From: Salinivenus lutea
GTDB lineage: Bacteria; Bacteroidota; Rhodothermia; Rhodothermales; Salinibacteraceae
Direction: 5' to 3'
Length of the DNA: 62,713 nucleotides
Assembly (NCBI GenBank): GCA_002894685.1
Contig: NCRC01000021.1
Span: 1 to 62,713, forward strand
The notes under the pieces are model-generated. The model made no database searches. It saw only the letters and a program-made list of their open reading frames with translations, and had not been told where the DNA came from. Shown here one piece after another: positions 46,936-56,534 of this stretch (position 1 is the first letter of the stretch; every line of letters begins with the position of its first letter). The translations under genes and the position numbers were made by a program.

Positions 46936-49548
46936 CTAGTCGGTAGCGGTGGCGGTGTCGATGAGGTGCAGCACGTGATTGGTATGGGCGCGGGTCTCGG
47001 CGTTCACGCCGCGCTTGCGGTCCAGCATCTGCTCAATCTGCCGGAGGCTCTGTAGGGCGGCCGACTGGGCCACATTGTCGTACTGCGCGTCGCCCTCTTC
47101 GCCGACGACCGTCGCCAGCGACTCGACGTAGGCGATCTGCAGGTTCTGCCGGAACGTGTTCACGTTGCCCTGCGCGTCGGCCGCAAAGACCGTGTCCGTC
47201 AGGTCCTGCATGTAGTCCGCCAGCGCGTACTCGTTTCCGTAGAGTCGCGTGTCGGTCATGCGCTCCAGCACGTCGGGGTGCAGGAGGTGGGCGAGCACGC
47301 TCTCCTGAATGCCGAGGACGCGGGCGTGCACCTTCGGGTCTTCCGACTGCCCAAAGAAGTTAAATCCGCGCCGCTGCGGCTGCAGGTGGCGGTAGAGGTC
47401 CTCCGGCACGATGTTGAAGGCATAGGGCGCAAAGAGGTGCTGGTCGAGCAGGTCGAGGGCGCGCTGCTGTTTTTCAAGAGAGACGGGCCGGTAGGGCTCC
47501 GTGGCGCCCTCCTGGCCAATCAGCGCCCGATCGACGTACACGCCGCCCACGTAGCGCGAGGCGACGGCGGCCATCTGGGCGTGCTGGCCGGTGACGCTGA
47601 GAAAGGCGTTGCGCAGCTCCTGGTACGACTGCCCGGGGTCCTCGTACTTCTCCAGGAGGTCGTCCATGAGGTCGCCCACGAGGTCCATGCGGTCCGCGGC
47701 GTAGTCGAGCGCCTCGTCCGACATGTCGCCGACCATCACCTCGGGGTCGATGGCCTTGCCCGGCGCGCGCATGTCGTCCGCGTCGTTGCCGAAGGCGAGG
47801 TCGGGGTCGGTGGAGCGCGACAGAATCTCGTCGAGTTCCGCCTCGGAGGCGTCGGGCGTGTAGCCGTACTCCACGGCCCACTCGTCGTAGGGGCCAGGGC
47901 GGGTGGTGTAGTACTGCCCCTGTTCCACGCCGGGGGGAGCCACGTTGACCGCCGGGTAGTCCATCACCGAGCCGACGAGCCCCTCCTCCCGCGTCACGGA
48001 GGGATTGTGCACCTCATCGGCCGAGTGCAGCTGCGAGGACTTCATGTTGTGCTGCAGGCCGAGGGTGTGGCCCACCTCGTGGAGCGCGAGGAAGTGGAGC
48101 GCCTCCTCCATGAGCTGCGTCATCTCGCCCTCCAGGTCCGAGGGCCCGCTCTGTTCGGGGCGCGGGTCGGCCGTCTCGGTGTCCAGGGCGGCCCGGCCGA
48201 ACAGGGTGTTCATGTGCAGGAAGCCGGGCAGCGTGCAGGCGTGCGGCGGCAGCTCGGCGGGCACCTGGCTGGAGGCGTCCAGGGGCAGCCCCGCCTCCTC
48301 GAACAGCTTGTTCTGCGCCACCTGGTTGGTGAGGAAGGCGTACTCCAGCATCACGTCGGCGCCCAGGATTTGCCCGGTGTGCGGGTTCACGAAGCTGGGC
48401 CCGTAGCCGCTGAAGGGCGGATTGGGCGAGGAGGTCCAGCGCAGCACGTTGTAGCGGATGTCGCCCGCGTCCCACGAGGCGGTGTCGGGCTGCACCTTCA
48501 CCTCGATGGCGTTTTTGAAGCCGGCCTCGCGGAAGGCGTCGTTCCACCCCAGCACCGCGTCGCGGATGATGGGCCGGATGCGCTCGGGCGTCGTGTTTTC
48601 GATCCACCACGTAATCGGCTCCACCGGCTCAGACAGCTCCGCGTCCGGATTTTTCTTTTTCAGGTGCCAGCGGTTGATGAGGTCGTGGTAGGGCGTGGCG
48701 CTGGTGGACGTGAGGTCGTCCTTCTGCTGGGTAAAGAACCCGATGCGCGGGTCCGAAAAGCGCGGCTCAAAGTCGTTGTCGGGCACCTCGATGAGGCTGT
48801 GCCGCAGCGTGATCGTGACGTTGCGGGGGTTGGTGACGGCGTCGGAGCCGGGGCTGGTGGGGTACGGGTTCTCGAAGACGTAGTCGACGACCACGTCCGT
48901 GTTTTTCGGGTAGTTGTGAACGTCCTGAATCTTCGACTTCTTCTGGCTCTGGCGCCCCAACTCGAAGCCACCCGGCGACTGGCCGGGAGAGGGCGACGGC
49001 TTTACCTGCGTAAGTGACTCGGTGAGAAACAGATTGTCGGCTTCGATGAGCAGGCGGCCGGTGTCGTCGTCCTCCGCCACGATCGACTCGACGTGCAGGA
49101 CCGACGGGCTCGTGTTGGCGTCTGCGGCGCGGGAGAGGGTGCTTTCCTCGTTAAAGTGGAAGTTCGTGTTCAGCTGCACGAACTCGACCTCGTCGTAGTG
49201 GCGCCGGACGGCGAAGACAGTGTTGTCGCGGTAGTTGCCGCGGAAGGTGCCGGCCTCGGTCACGCCGTCGACCGTGTGCGTGAAGTAGATGTACTCCTCG
49301 CCGATCTGGCTGGAGTCGAGGGCCATGTGCAGCGAGCCGTCCGTCGTGTCGCGGTAGACGGTGAAGAGGCCGTCGAGGGTGTCGCTTTCGGCGATGGCCT
49401 TGGCGAAGTCGCTTTTCTCGTCGGCGGCTTCGGCGGACGGATCGCCGTTCGACGAGGCGGAGGGGTCGGTCGTTTCGCCGGTGCTCGTACAGCCGGCGAG
49501 GAGGAGCAGGGCGAGGGCACTGGCGCCCAGGAGGGAACGAAGACGCAT
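46936..49548 (-). CDS. Zinc-dependent metalloprotease lipoprotein (DUF5117/DUF4953 type)
   Basis: 870 residues from the ATG at 49548. Signal with lipobox LLAGC, Ser/Asp-rich linker, then the DUF5118-like (FAKAIAESDTLDGLFTVYRD) and DUF5117-like (VFAVRRHYDEVEF, LLIEADNLFL) N-terminal modules. The zincin catalytic motif is HEVGHTLGLQHN at about 490-501 (ligands His490, His494, His500; Glu491 catalytic), followed by a Met-turn-like SVMDYPAVN. A helical C-terminal half of about 340 residues follows. It is probably on the outer-membrane surface or in the periplasm and degrades proteins. It is divergent from the AsmA gene. Confidence 0.85.
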   Translation of the reverse strand: MRLRSLLGASALALLLLAGCTSTGETTDPSASSNGDPSAEAADEKSDFAKAIAESDTLDGLFTVYRDTTDGSLHMALDSSQIGEEYIYFTHTVDGVTEAGTFRGNYRDNTVFAVRRHYDEVEFVQLNTNFHFNEESTLSRAADANTSPSVLHVESIVAEDDDTGRLLIEADNLFLTESLTQVKPSPSPGQSPGGFELGRQSQKKSKIQDVHNYPKNTDVVVDYVFENPYPTSPGSDAVTNPRNVTITLRHSLIEVPDNDFEPRFSDPRIGFFTQQKDDLTSTSATPYHDLINRWHLKKKNPDAELSEPVEPITWWIENTTPERIRPIIRDAVLGWNDAFREAGFKNAIEVKVQPDTASWDAGDIRYNVLRWTSSPNPPFSGYGPSFVNPHTGQILGADVMLEYAFLTNQVAQNKLFEEAGLPLDASSQVPAELPPHACTLPGFLHMNTLFGRAALDTETADPRPEQSGPSDLEGEMTQLMEEALHFLALHEVGHTLGLQHNMKSSQLHSADEVHNPSVTREEGLVGSVMDYPAVNVAPPGVEQGQYYTTRPGPYDEWAVEYGYTPDASEAELDEILSRSTDPDLAFGNDADDMRAPGKAIDPEVMVGDMSDEALDYAADRMDLVGDLMDDLLEKYEDPGQSYQELRNAFLSVTGQHAQMAAVASRYVGGVYVDRALIGQEGATEPYRPVSLEKQQRALDLLDQHLFAPYAFNIVPEDLYRHLQPQRRGFNFFGQSEDPKVHARVLGIQESVLAHLLHPDVLERMTDTRLYGNEYALADYMQDLTDTVFAADAQGNVNTFRQNLQIAYVESLATVVGEEGDAQYDNVAQSAALQSLRQIEQMLDRKRGVNAETRAHTNHVLHLIDTATATD

Positions 49549-49971
49549 GAACAGGCGGGCGGGTTGCGGAAACGAGAGTGAGCGTCCCCGGCGAAGAACC
49601 GATTGCCCCGGGGCCGGGCCAACGACGACGAGCGCGCGGCCATTGTTACGGGCGCCACTATGCGCCCGCCCACAACGTATGCGTGCGGGGACTAAAATGC
49701 CACCCGTCCCCCTCGGGGCGGGCGGGCCCCGAACGCTCCGTTTCAAACCAGCGGGTCCCCAGGTCTCGAGTCGCCTGAGGGGGAGGAAGGCGTCCCAGTC
49801 CTTGGGGAGGGGCGACTCGCCGCCGCGCATCGAGTGAGGAGTGTGGGGCCACTCACGGGCGGGCTCAGAGGACGGCATGGAGGGGCGGGCTGTGCGTACG
49901 GATCGGTTGGGGAGCTTGAAGGTTCATGGGGGTCCGTTCCTTCTTTTTCTGGCTGGCCCCTCTTCCCCGTC
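49549..49971. other. Divergent region between metalloprotease and AsmA genes
   Basis: 423 bases without a recognisable gene. It holds a perfect 9-bp inverted repeat, CGAGTCGCC (49767-49775) and GGCGACTCG (49811-49819), with a 35-base spacer. Frames across it do not resemble proteins. Promoters for both flanking genes are presumably here, but no clear element was seen. Confidence 0.45.
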
Positions 49972-52968
49972 ATGTCCGATGTCCCGTCCGATGCCCCAGA
50001 GGCGGATGCCTCCGCCGCTCGTCCCCTCCGCACCCGCCTCGCGATCTGGGGCGGCAGCCTGCTCGGGGGGCTCGCCGTCCTGGTCCTCGTCGCCGCCCTC
50101 GTGCTGCCGCGCCTCTTTACGTCCGAGCAGCTGAAGGGCTACGTCGTGCCGCCGCTGGAGGAGGCCACCGGCCGCGCCGTCGAGATCGACGACATCGGCC
50201 TGCGGGTGCTGTGGACGCCCGCCGTGCGCGTCTCCGGCTTCCGCCTCGCCAACGACGAGCGGTTTGGCCCCCAGCCGGCCGTGGCGGCCCGCACCCTGAG
50301 CGTCGACGTGGCGCTCTGGCCCCTGTTCACCGGCCGCATCGAGCCGACCGCCGTGGGGCTCGACGGCCTGCGCGTCCGCTACACGGTGGCCACGGACGGC
50401 GTCACCAACTTCGACACGCTCGGCGGCCCGGCGGACACGACCGAGGCGGAGGCGGACGACCCGCCCCTCGGCGGCATCCCGCTGTCCGACGTGCGCGTGA
50501 CCGACGCCCGGCTGCACTACGACGATCAGGGCACGGGGCAGGCCGCCCGCCTCGGCTTCGACGCCCGGATGAGCGCGGGGCCGGACGGCGACGCGATGGA
50601 GAGTACGGGCACGGTGGACCTCCGGACGGTGCGCGCCCTGCTGCCCGACGTGCGCGCCGACACGCTCGCCGTGCAGGACGCGTCGCTCTCCTACGACGTG
50701 CGGGCGGCGCTGGCGGAGGGGCGGATCGACGTGCGCGCGCTCGACCTCACGACGGCGCCCCTCTCGCTCACGGCCTCCGGGGCCCTCACGCACCTCAACA
50801 CGCGGCCCGCGGTCGACCTTTCGGTGGAAACCGGGGACACCGACCTGGCAGAGATTGCGGGCTTCGTGCCGGCCGCGGCGGTGGAGGGGCTCAACCCGCG
50901 CGGCGCCCTCTCGCTAAACGCGACGATTGCCGGCCCGCTCCCGGACAGCACCGGCGCTACGGATTCCCTGCGGGTCGACGGCACCGGGCGGCTCACGGAG
51001 TTCGGGGCCGACTACCAGGGCACGGCCCTCGTCCGCGACCTCGCGGCCGACCTGGCGCTCTCGCTCGACTCGGTGTCCGTGCGCAACGTGGAGGGCACCC
51101 TGCTCGACGCCTCCCTCGCCGGACACGCGGCCGTGCAGAACCTGCGCGGCGACACGCCCACGACGGACCTTCGCCTCACCACGGGCGCGCTCGACCTGGC
51201 CACGCTCGCGGCCTTCGCGCCCGAGGGGGAGGCCGACGCCTACAATCCGCAGGGCACGCTGCGCCTCGACGTGGCCGCGGCGGGGCCGCTGGGGGACGAG
51301 GACCCGCTGGGCGCGCTCACCTACGACGGCACCGGGCAGCTGGCCGGGCTGGGGCTCGACTATGACGGCGCGGCGCTGCTGCGCGACCTGGGGGCCGACC
51401 TGTCCTTTTCCGAAACGGCCGTGACCGTCGCGTCGATCGACGGGCAGTTCTTCGAGGAGCCGCTCTCGGGCGAGGTGACGATCCGGGAGCCAATGGGCGA
51501 TGCGCAGGTGAAGGGGCGTCTGGCGGGCGGCGCGGACCTGGGCCGCCTGGCGTCGATGGCCGCGGACACGAGCGGCGTCGAGGGGCGGGCCACCTACGAC
51601 GTGGGCTTTTCGGGGCCGCTTGCCGACCCGAACGCCCTCCGTCCGACCGGCACCGTCGACCTGGCCGACGTCCGGTATCCCTACGAGTCGTTCCGCGCCC
51701 CGATCGAGATCCCCGAGGCCACCGTCGAGCTGACCGGCACGGGCCTGTCGATGGACCGCTTCTCGCTCCGGACGGGCGAGCAGACGATGGAGCTGGAGGC
51801 GACGGCTCAGAACCTCTTTCCGATGTCGGAGGGACTGGCGGAGACGGATCCGGCCCTTGCGGCCACGTTTGCGCTCACGGCCGACCGCCTCGACTTCGTT
51901 GCGCTGTACCCCGAGGCGGAGGACACCGACGTGTACTACTCGCAGCTCTTCGCGGCGTCGCTCTCGGGCAGCCGGGTGAAGGGGCAGGACCCCGAGGCGG
52001 TGGCGGAGGCGCTCTACGGCGGGACGGAGATTCCGCCCTACGCGGTGGACGGGCGCGTGGAGATCGGCACCTTCCTCAACGACCCGCAGCGCATCGACGA
52101 TCTTGCGTTTGACGTGACGATGGACGGCCGTCGCCTCCAGCTCCAAAACCTGAAGGGCACGACCTATGAGGGCACGCTGGCCGGGTCGGTGACGCTCGAT
52201 CAGCGCGGGACCGCGTCCACGTCGGCCCGGCGGGGGAGCTCCTCGGTGCTGATGGCCAGTGCCGGGGCGGCGGCTGTTCCCCCGGCCCCGGCCCTCGCGC
52301 TCGACTACGACGTCACCCTCACGGGTGCCCGGGCGGGCGCCTTCCTGGAAGACTGGACCACCATCGGGCGCATCGTGGACGGGACGCTCGACCTGACGAT
52401 TGACGGGGCCACGCCACTCAGCGAGGGCTTCCTGCCACAGCTCAATGCCTTCTCGGCTACCGGCACGTCCCTCGTGGCCGACGGCGGACTGGTCGCGGAG
52501 ACCGGGCTCGCGAACGCCCTCACCAACGCGCTCGGCCTCGACCTCTCGTCCCTGACCGATTTTCGGCGCTTCGGGGGACCGTTCTCTATTCAGAACGGCC
52601 AGATCGAGATGGAGACGTGGTCGATCGGGGGCTCGCAGTTTAGTGGCGAGGTGGGCGGGCAGCTCGGGCTCGGCGGCAGTGTCGACCTCGCCCTCACGCT
52701 CAACCTGCCGCTGTCGCGGCTGCAGAACTCGAAGATTCCGGGCCTGGCGGGCGGGGGCGACGGCACCCTCGCGGGCCTCGTGAAGAAGCTGGCCGGGGGC
52801 GAGGCGGGAAGCGAGACGGTGCCGGTGAAGGTGGGCATCGGGGGCACGATTCGGGAGCCCTCGGTGTCGGTGGGCAACCGCGACGCCATTCAGGAGCGGC
52901 TGCGGGCGCTGGCAAAAGAAGAAGGCCTGGGGCGTCTCCGCAACCTGCTGCCGGGCGGCGGCAACTAA
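49972..52968 (+). CDS. AsmA family protein
   Basis: 998 residues from the ATG at 49972 (the frame is open 46 codons further, but without family features). One N-terminal membrane helix (about 22-45), then a very long beta-rich chain with AsmA/chorein-like pattern (LKGYVVPPLEEATGRAVEIDDIGL near the start, repeated short strands such as VDLSVETGDTDLAEIAGF), and the C-terminal AsmA_2 segment (DGTLDLTIDGATPLSEGFLPQLNAF to IGGTIREPSVSVGN). AsmA-like proteins are anchored in the inner membrane and span the periplasm as lipid-transfer bridges. Three internal units with the N-P-x-G motif (LNPRG, YNPQG) repeat. Confidence 0.85.
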   Translation: MSDVPSDAPEADASAARPLRTRLAIWGGSLLGGLAVLVLVAALVLPRLFTSEQLKGYVVPPLEEATGRAVEIDDIGLRVLWTPAVRVSGFRLANDERFGPQPAVAARTLSVDVALWPLFTGRIEPTAVGLDGLRVRYTVATDGVTNFDTLGGPADTTEAEADDPPLGGIPLSDVRVTDARLHYDDQGTGQAARLGFDARMSAGPDGDAMESTGTVDLRTVRALLPDVRADTLAVQDASLSYDVRAALAEGRIDVRALDLTTAPLSLTASGALTHLNTRPAVDLSVETGDTDLAEIAGFVPAAAVEGLNPRGALSLNATIAGPLPDSTGATDSLRVDGTGRLTEFGADYQGTALVRDLAADLALSLDSVSVRNVEGTLLDASLAGHAAVQNLRGDTPTTDLRLTTGALDLATLAAFAPEGEADAYNPQGTLRLDVAAAGPLGDEDPLGALTYDGTGQLAGLGLDYDGAALLRDLGADLSFSETAVTVASIDGQFFEEPLSGEVTIREPMGDAQVKGRLAGGADLGRLASMAADTSGVEGRATYDVGFSGPLADPNALRPTGTVDLADVRYPYESFRAPIEIPEATVELTGTGLSMDRFSLRTGEQTMELEATAQNLFPMSEGLAETDPALAATFALTADRLDFVALYPEAEDTDVYYSQLFAASLSGSRVKGQDPEAVAEALYGGTEIPPYAVDGRVEIGTFLNDPQRIDDLAFDVTMDGRRLQLQNLKGTTYEGTLAGSVTLDQRGTASTSARRGSSSVLMASAGAAAVPPAPALALDYDVTLTGARAGAFLEDWTTIGRIVDGTLDLTIDGATPLSEGFLPQLNAFSATGTSLVADGGLVAETGLANALTNALGLDLSSLTDFRRFGGPFSIQNGQIEMETWSIGGSQFSGEVGGQLGLGGSVDLALTLNLPLSRLQNSKIPGLAGGGDGTLAGLVKKLAGGEAGSETVPVKVGIGGTIREPSVSVGNRDAIQERLRALAKEEGLGRLRNLLPGGGN

Positions 52969-53195
52969 CCGGCCGCGGGCGCCCGGTCGCCCGTCGATGC
53001 AGGGGGCGTCGCGTTCGCCCTCGTCGTCCCGCCCGCGTCAGTTCGTCGCGCGCACCCCCCGGCTCATCGCACCCCCCGAATCGGTTCTGCGGGTCAGGGG
53101 TCTAAGCCCCCGGACACAGGACGAGGGGCGCTTTCGGCGCTGCCGCGAGGCCCCTCTGCCTCTCGATCTCTCTCATTGATCCGCCCGATCTGACC

Positions 53196-53300
53196 ATGCA
53201 GGCGTCCTATTCCCTTCGACCCCGCGACGCGTCGAACTTTGACGACTACCTCCTGGGCCTCTTTTTCGTCCTCCTCATCGGTACGCTTGTGGTTCTGTAA
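53196..53300 (+). CDS. Single-helix membrane microprotein (34 residues)
   Basis: ATG at 53196, TAA at 53298. The N-terminal half is polar (MQASYSLRPRDASNFDD) and the C-terminal half is one hydrophobic helix (YLLGLFFVLLIGTLVVL) ending at the stop. A clean alternation of polar and apolar halves with an in-frame stop is unlikely by chance in this GC-rich DNA, but the frame is short. No known family is recognised; small oxidase or transporter subunits have this shape. It lies 227 bases after asmA on the same strand. Confidence 0.5.
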   Translation: MQASYSLRPRDASNFDDYLLGLFFVLLIGTLVVL

Positions 53301-53317
53301 GTGCGTCCGGGACCGAT

Positions 53318-53352
53318 AAAAAAACGGGCCGTCCTCGTGAGAAGACGGCCCG
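53318..53352 (-). terminator. Intrinsic terminator after the outer-membrane barrel gene
   Basis: On the minus strand CGGGCCGTC and GACGGCCCG form a 9-bp stem with a 10-base loop (53325-53352), followed by U7 (plus-strand A7 at 53318-53324). It ends transcription 49 bases beyond the stop of the barrel gene. Confidence 0.9.
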
Positions 53353-53400
53353 CTGGATGGAGGCAATGATGGGGGAGGCGCCGAGCGGCGCAGGGGCGCG

Positions 53401-55032
53401 TTAGAACGTAACCCAGGTCATCAGCTCGACCCCGAACTGCGCGTTGTTCTCCGTAAAGCCGGCCCCCTCCGCGTAGTCGCTGTCGGTGTGGCTCAGGTAC
53501 ACGACCGGGCCGAGGGCCACCATCGTGCCGCCGATGTTCAGGCGCGGCTTGGCGCTCAGGCGGCCGGCCAGCGACAGGTTGGTGTTGCCGCTGTCCTGCA
53601 CGTAGCCCCACGACTGGTTGACGCCCCCGCCCACGGTGAGGAGGGTCGGGATGCGGGTGTTGACCACGCGGCTAAAGACGCCGTCGACGGTGTACCCGAG
53701 TTGGCGGGCCGTGCCGCGGGTTTCCCAGATGCCGTTTCGGTCCACGAAGTACGTGGGGCCGGCGCTCAGGCGCCAGTGGGTGCGGCCCGTGATGAGGGAG
53801 CCGCGGTCCAGGCCGAGCAGGAAACGAACGCGCTGGTCGCCGCTCGACAGGGTGTTGCGCTGGAACGGGTCGTCCTCGTAGCTCCCTTCGAGCCGGAGCT
53901 CCACGCCGACCTTCTGGGGGGCGCCGAAGCGGGCGGCCACGCTTGCGCCGTAGGGCACGTCGTGGTGGTCGCCCACTTCCTGGGAGGAGAACGTGGGCTG
54001 CGTGCTGCCAAACAGGCTCAGCTCGTAGCGCTGCTCGGGGGTCGCGTTCCACCGCACCGTGGTGGTGAGGTCGCCCTTGAGGCGGGTGGCCTGGTACCGA
54101 GGGGCCGCGAGGCCGGGCAGGTCGCTGCGGTTCGGTCCGCCGAGGGCGGCCGCCGTCGTAATCCACTCGAACCCGGAGGTGGAGACCCGATTGATCCGGA
54201 ACTCACCGTCAATGGTCGCAAGTGTGGGGCCGAGGATGGTGGTGTCGCGGCGCGTGGTAACCATGGTGGGGCGCTCGACGGTCGGCCCCGTCGCCACGAG
54301 CACGAAGCGAACCTGCTCGCCGCCGGGGGCCAGGCTGCGCAGCCATCCGCGCAGCTCGCGGGCGTTGTGGGACGAGCCGGCCGCCGTGCGGATGCCCGAG
54401 AGGCTGTTCGTAAGGGACACGTCGTACCAGGACGCGACGTCCACGACCGTCTCTACGCCGCGGACCTGCTTGCAGGGGCGGTCGTCAAAGAGGCGGCCGC
54501 GCGATCCGCGGTCCTCGTCGGAGCCGGGCTCCAGCCGGGCACACTCCAGGCCGTCCGGCACCGTCACGTCGAAGGCGTCGTCGGCGGGCGGGCGAATGAT
54601 GAGCAGTTCGTGGGCAACGGCGGAGGCAGAGGCCGCTCCGCGGGCCGCCCGGTCGCTCACCTGCACGTCCACGATCTGGCCGTCGGCCACAATCATGGCG
54701 TGCTGCAGGTTCACCGCAAAGCCGCGGCTGCGGTCGGTGTACTGGATGGCGTCGAGGTCCGAGGGACGCGGGATGCGGAGCACGCCGAGGGACTTGTCGG
54801 CCACGTCGTCGAAGGACTGGCCGGCGTTGACGCGCTTGTAGAAGACGGTGGGGGGCTGCACGATGTCGGCGCCGCGCCGGATTTCAATCTCCGACTGTGG
54901 AATGGTTGGGGCAACCGGGTCCTGGGCGACGGCGAGGGGCGCCCACAGCAGGGCGGCGAACACAAGAAGCGGGGCGATCCACAGCATACGGATCGAGCCG
55001 GCGCCCTTGCGGGAGCAAGTACGGGTCGTCAT
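53401..55032 (-). CDS. Outer-membrane beta-barrel protein, function unknown
   Basis: 543 residues from the ATG at 55032. A signal peptide (about 15-38, ending in AVAQDP), then a soluble N-terminal region of about 300 residues (SEIEIRRGADIVQPPTVFYKRV, and a region FRINRVSTSGFEW), and a C-terminal barrel with alternating strands (ELSLFGSTQPTFSSQ, GVELRLEGSYEDDPFQ, RTHWRLSAGPTYFVD) ending in the strand VELMTWVTF with C-terminal Phe. I do not recognise a precise family. The upstream minus-strand TATGTTTT resembles a -7 box but is not exact. Confidence 0.7.
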   Translation of the reverse strand: MTTRTCSRKGAGSIRMLWIAPLLVFAALLWAPLAVAQDPVAPTIPQSEIEIRRGADIVQPPTVFYKRVNAGQSFDDVADKSLGVLRIPRPSDLDAIQYTDRSRGFAVNLQHAMIVADGQIVDVQVSDRAARGAASASAVAHELLIIRPPADDAFDVTVPDGLECARLEPGSDEDRGSRGRLFDDRPCKQVRGVETVVDVASWYDVSLTNSLSGIRTAAGSSHNARELRGWLRSLAPGGEQVRFVLVATGPTVERPTMVTTRRDTTILGPTLATIDGEFRINRVSTSGFEWITTAAALGGPNRSDLPGLAAPRYQATRLKGDLTTTVRWNATPEQRYELSLFGSTQPTFSSQEVGDHHDVPYGASVAARFGAPQKVGVELRLEGSYEDDPFQRNTLSSGDQRVRFLLGLDRGSLITGRTHWRLSAGPTYFVDRNGIWETRGTARQLGYTVDGVFSRVVNTRIPTLLTVGGGVNQSWGYVQDSGNTNLSLAGRLSAKPRLNIGGTMVALGPVVYLSHTDSDYAEGAGFTENNAQFGVELMTWVTF

Positions 55033-55224
55033 TGGAACGTAGGAAAAGGGGGGAAGGGGGCACAGGGGAATCACCAACGAAAACATACGACCCCCTCAGC
55101 ATTGGCCCGGTCCGGTTCGGCGCATCGTGGGGAGATCTTCCCGACGTGTGGATGGGGTTTTTGCCCTTGCGGGCGTGTCGCTTTTGGCGCATCCCCGGCC
55201 AAGAGGGGCACGGTTTCCCGCCGG

Positions 55225-56445
55225 TTACCACCCGACAAAGGACCCGGGCGGGGCCCACAGTGCGCCCCGTCCCGCCCCCTGCGCTGCGGGAATGATGTGC
55301 TCGGACAGCAGGCGGACGAGGCGTCGGTTGTGCCCGTCGCTGCCCGCCGGTCGGTTCGACAGGGAGGAGGTCATGGCCACCACCAGGTCGAGCGCCGGCA
55401 CCACGAACACGTACTGCCCGCCGTGCCCCCAGGCAAAGGCGACCGCCTCGCCGCCGAAGGTGTGCGTGAACCAGAGATAGCCGTACTGGTGGTCGCGGTA
55501 GGTGGAGCGGACGTAGGTGCGCCAGGAGAGGTCGACCCAGTCGGCCGGGAGCACGCGCTGCCCGTCGAAGGTGCCGCGGTTCAGATAGAGTTGGCCAAAG
55601 CGGAGCAGGCCGCGCGGCGTGAGGGCCATGTTGTTGCCGCCGAAGTAGTAGCCCTGCGGGTCCTGCTGCCAGCTGCGAATCGTGGTGCCGAGCGGGTCGA
55701 AGAGCTCCTCCTGGGCGAAGGTGCGGAGCGGTTGGCCGGTGGCGTTGGCGAGGATGACGCCCAGGAGGTGCGTGTTGCCGGTGCTGTAGATCATCTCTCC
55801 GCCGGGATGGTCCTCCATGGGCCGCTGTAGGGCGTTTGCCACCCAGTTCGTGCTCGTCACCCACGCGCCGTAGTTGCCGAAGCTGGTGGATTCGAGGCCG
55901 GCCTGCTGCGTGAGCAGGTTGCGGATCGTGATCCGCTGCTTGCGCGGTTGGTCGGCCAGGAGGTCGGGGAAGAACGCGCCGATGGGCTGGTGGAGGCCGT
56001 CGAGGTGCCCCTGTTCAATTGCGATGCCCGTGAGGGCGCTCAGCACGCTCTTGCTGGCGGACTTCAGGTTCGCTCCCTGCGTGGGCGTCATGCCGCCGAA
56101 GTAGATCTCCGCGACCGTCGTGTCCCCACGGGCCACGAGCAGGCTGGTGAGGGGCGGCGCCAGGGCGTCGGCCCGGGCCACCGCATCGGCGAGTGCGATG
56201 GAATCGAAGCCGTGTGCCGTGGGCGGATGGGCGCGCCACGTGACGGTCTGCTGGCCGTGGGCGGCGAGGGGCATGAGGAGGGCGGCGGCGAGGATCGTCG
56301 CCCCCACGAGGGCCACAATGAGCGTGCGGGGAAATGTCGTTCGGCGGCGGGGAGGCACAGCGGGAAGGGGATCGGGAGGTGGGGCTTGAAGGGCGGGTAC
56401 CCCGAAGAAGAGGGCGTGTTCGGGGTGGGGAAGAGGCTCGGCCAC
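55225..56445 (-). CDS. Beta-lactamase/serine hydrolase family protein
   Basis: Up to 406 residues from a GTG at 56445; a GTG at 56358 would give a better signal peptide (PPRRRTTFPRTLIVALVG), so the first 29 residues are doubtful. Class C-type serine hydrolase motifs: nucleophile SASK (SxxK), YSTGN (YxN-like), and WGHGGQ (HxG). It is exported and probably acts on peptidoglycan-like or ester substrates as an esterase or D-aminopeptidase rather than a true antibiotic resistance enzyme. It is divergent from ggt. Confidence 0.8.
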   Translation of the reverse strand: MAEPLPHPEHALFFGVPALQAPPPDPLPAVPPRRRTTFPRTLIVALVGATILAAALLMPLAAHGQQTVTWRAHPPTAHGFDSIALADAVARADALAPPLTSLLVARGDTTVAEIYFGGMTPTQGANLKSASKSVLSALTGIAIEQGHLDGLHQPIGAFFPDLLADQPRKQRITIRNLLTQQAGLESTSFGNYGAWVTSTNWVANALQRPMEDHPGGEMIYSTGNTHLLGVILANATGQPLRTFAQEELFDPLGTTIRSWQQDPQGYYFGGNNMALTPRGLLRFGQLYLNRGTFDGQRVLPADWVDLSWRTYVRSTYRDHQYGYLWFTHTFGGEAVAFAWGHGGQYVFVVPALDLVVAMTSSLSNRPAGSDGHNRRLVRLLSEHIIPAAQGAGRGALWAPPGSFVGW

Positions 56446-56534
56446 GGTCCTTACGGCGGAGGCAGATTGCTATTTGGGCGGGGCGCGCCTACGTTGGACA
56501 TCTCTCGTCTTCTCCCTGATCCTCTGGTTTTGGT

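Noticed and set aside
55225-56445. Serine hydrolase as an antibiotic-resistance beta-lactamase
   Set aside because: The SxxK and HxG motifs fit the broad class C-like hydrolase family, most members of which are esterases or peptidases; nothing here indicates resistance.
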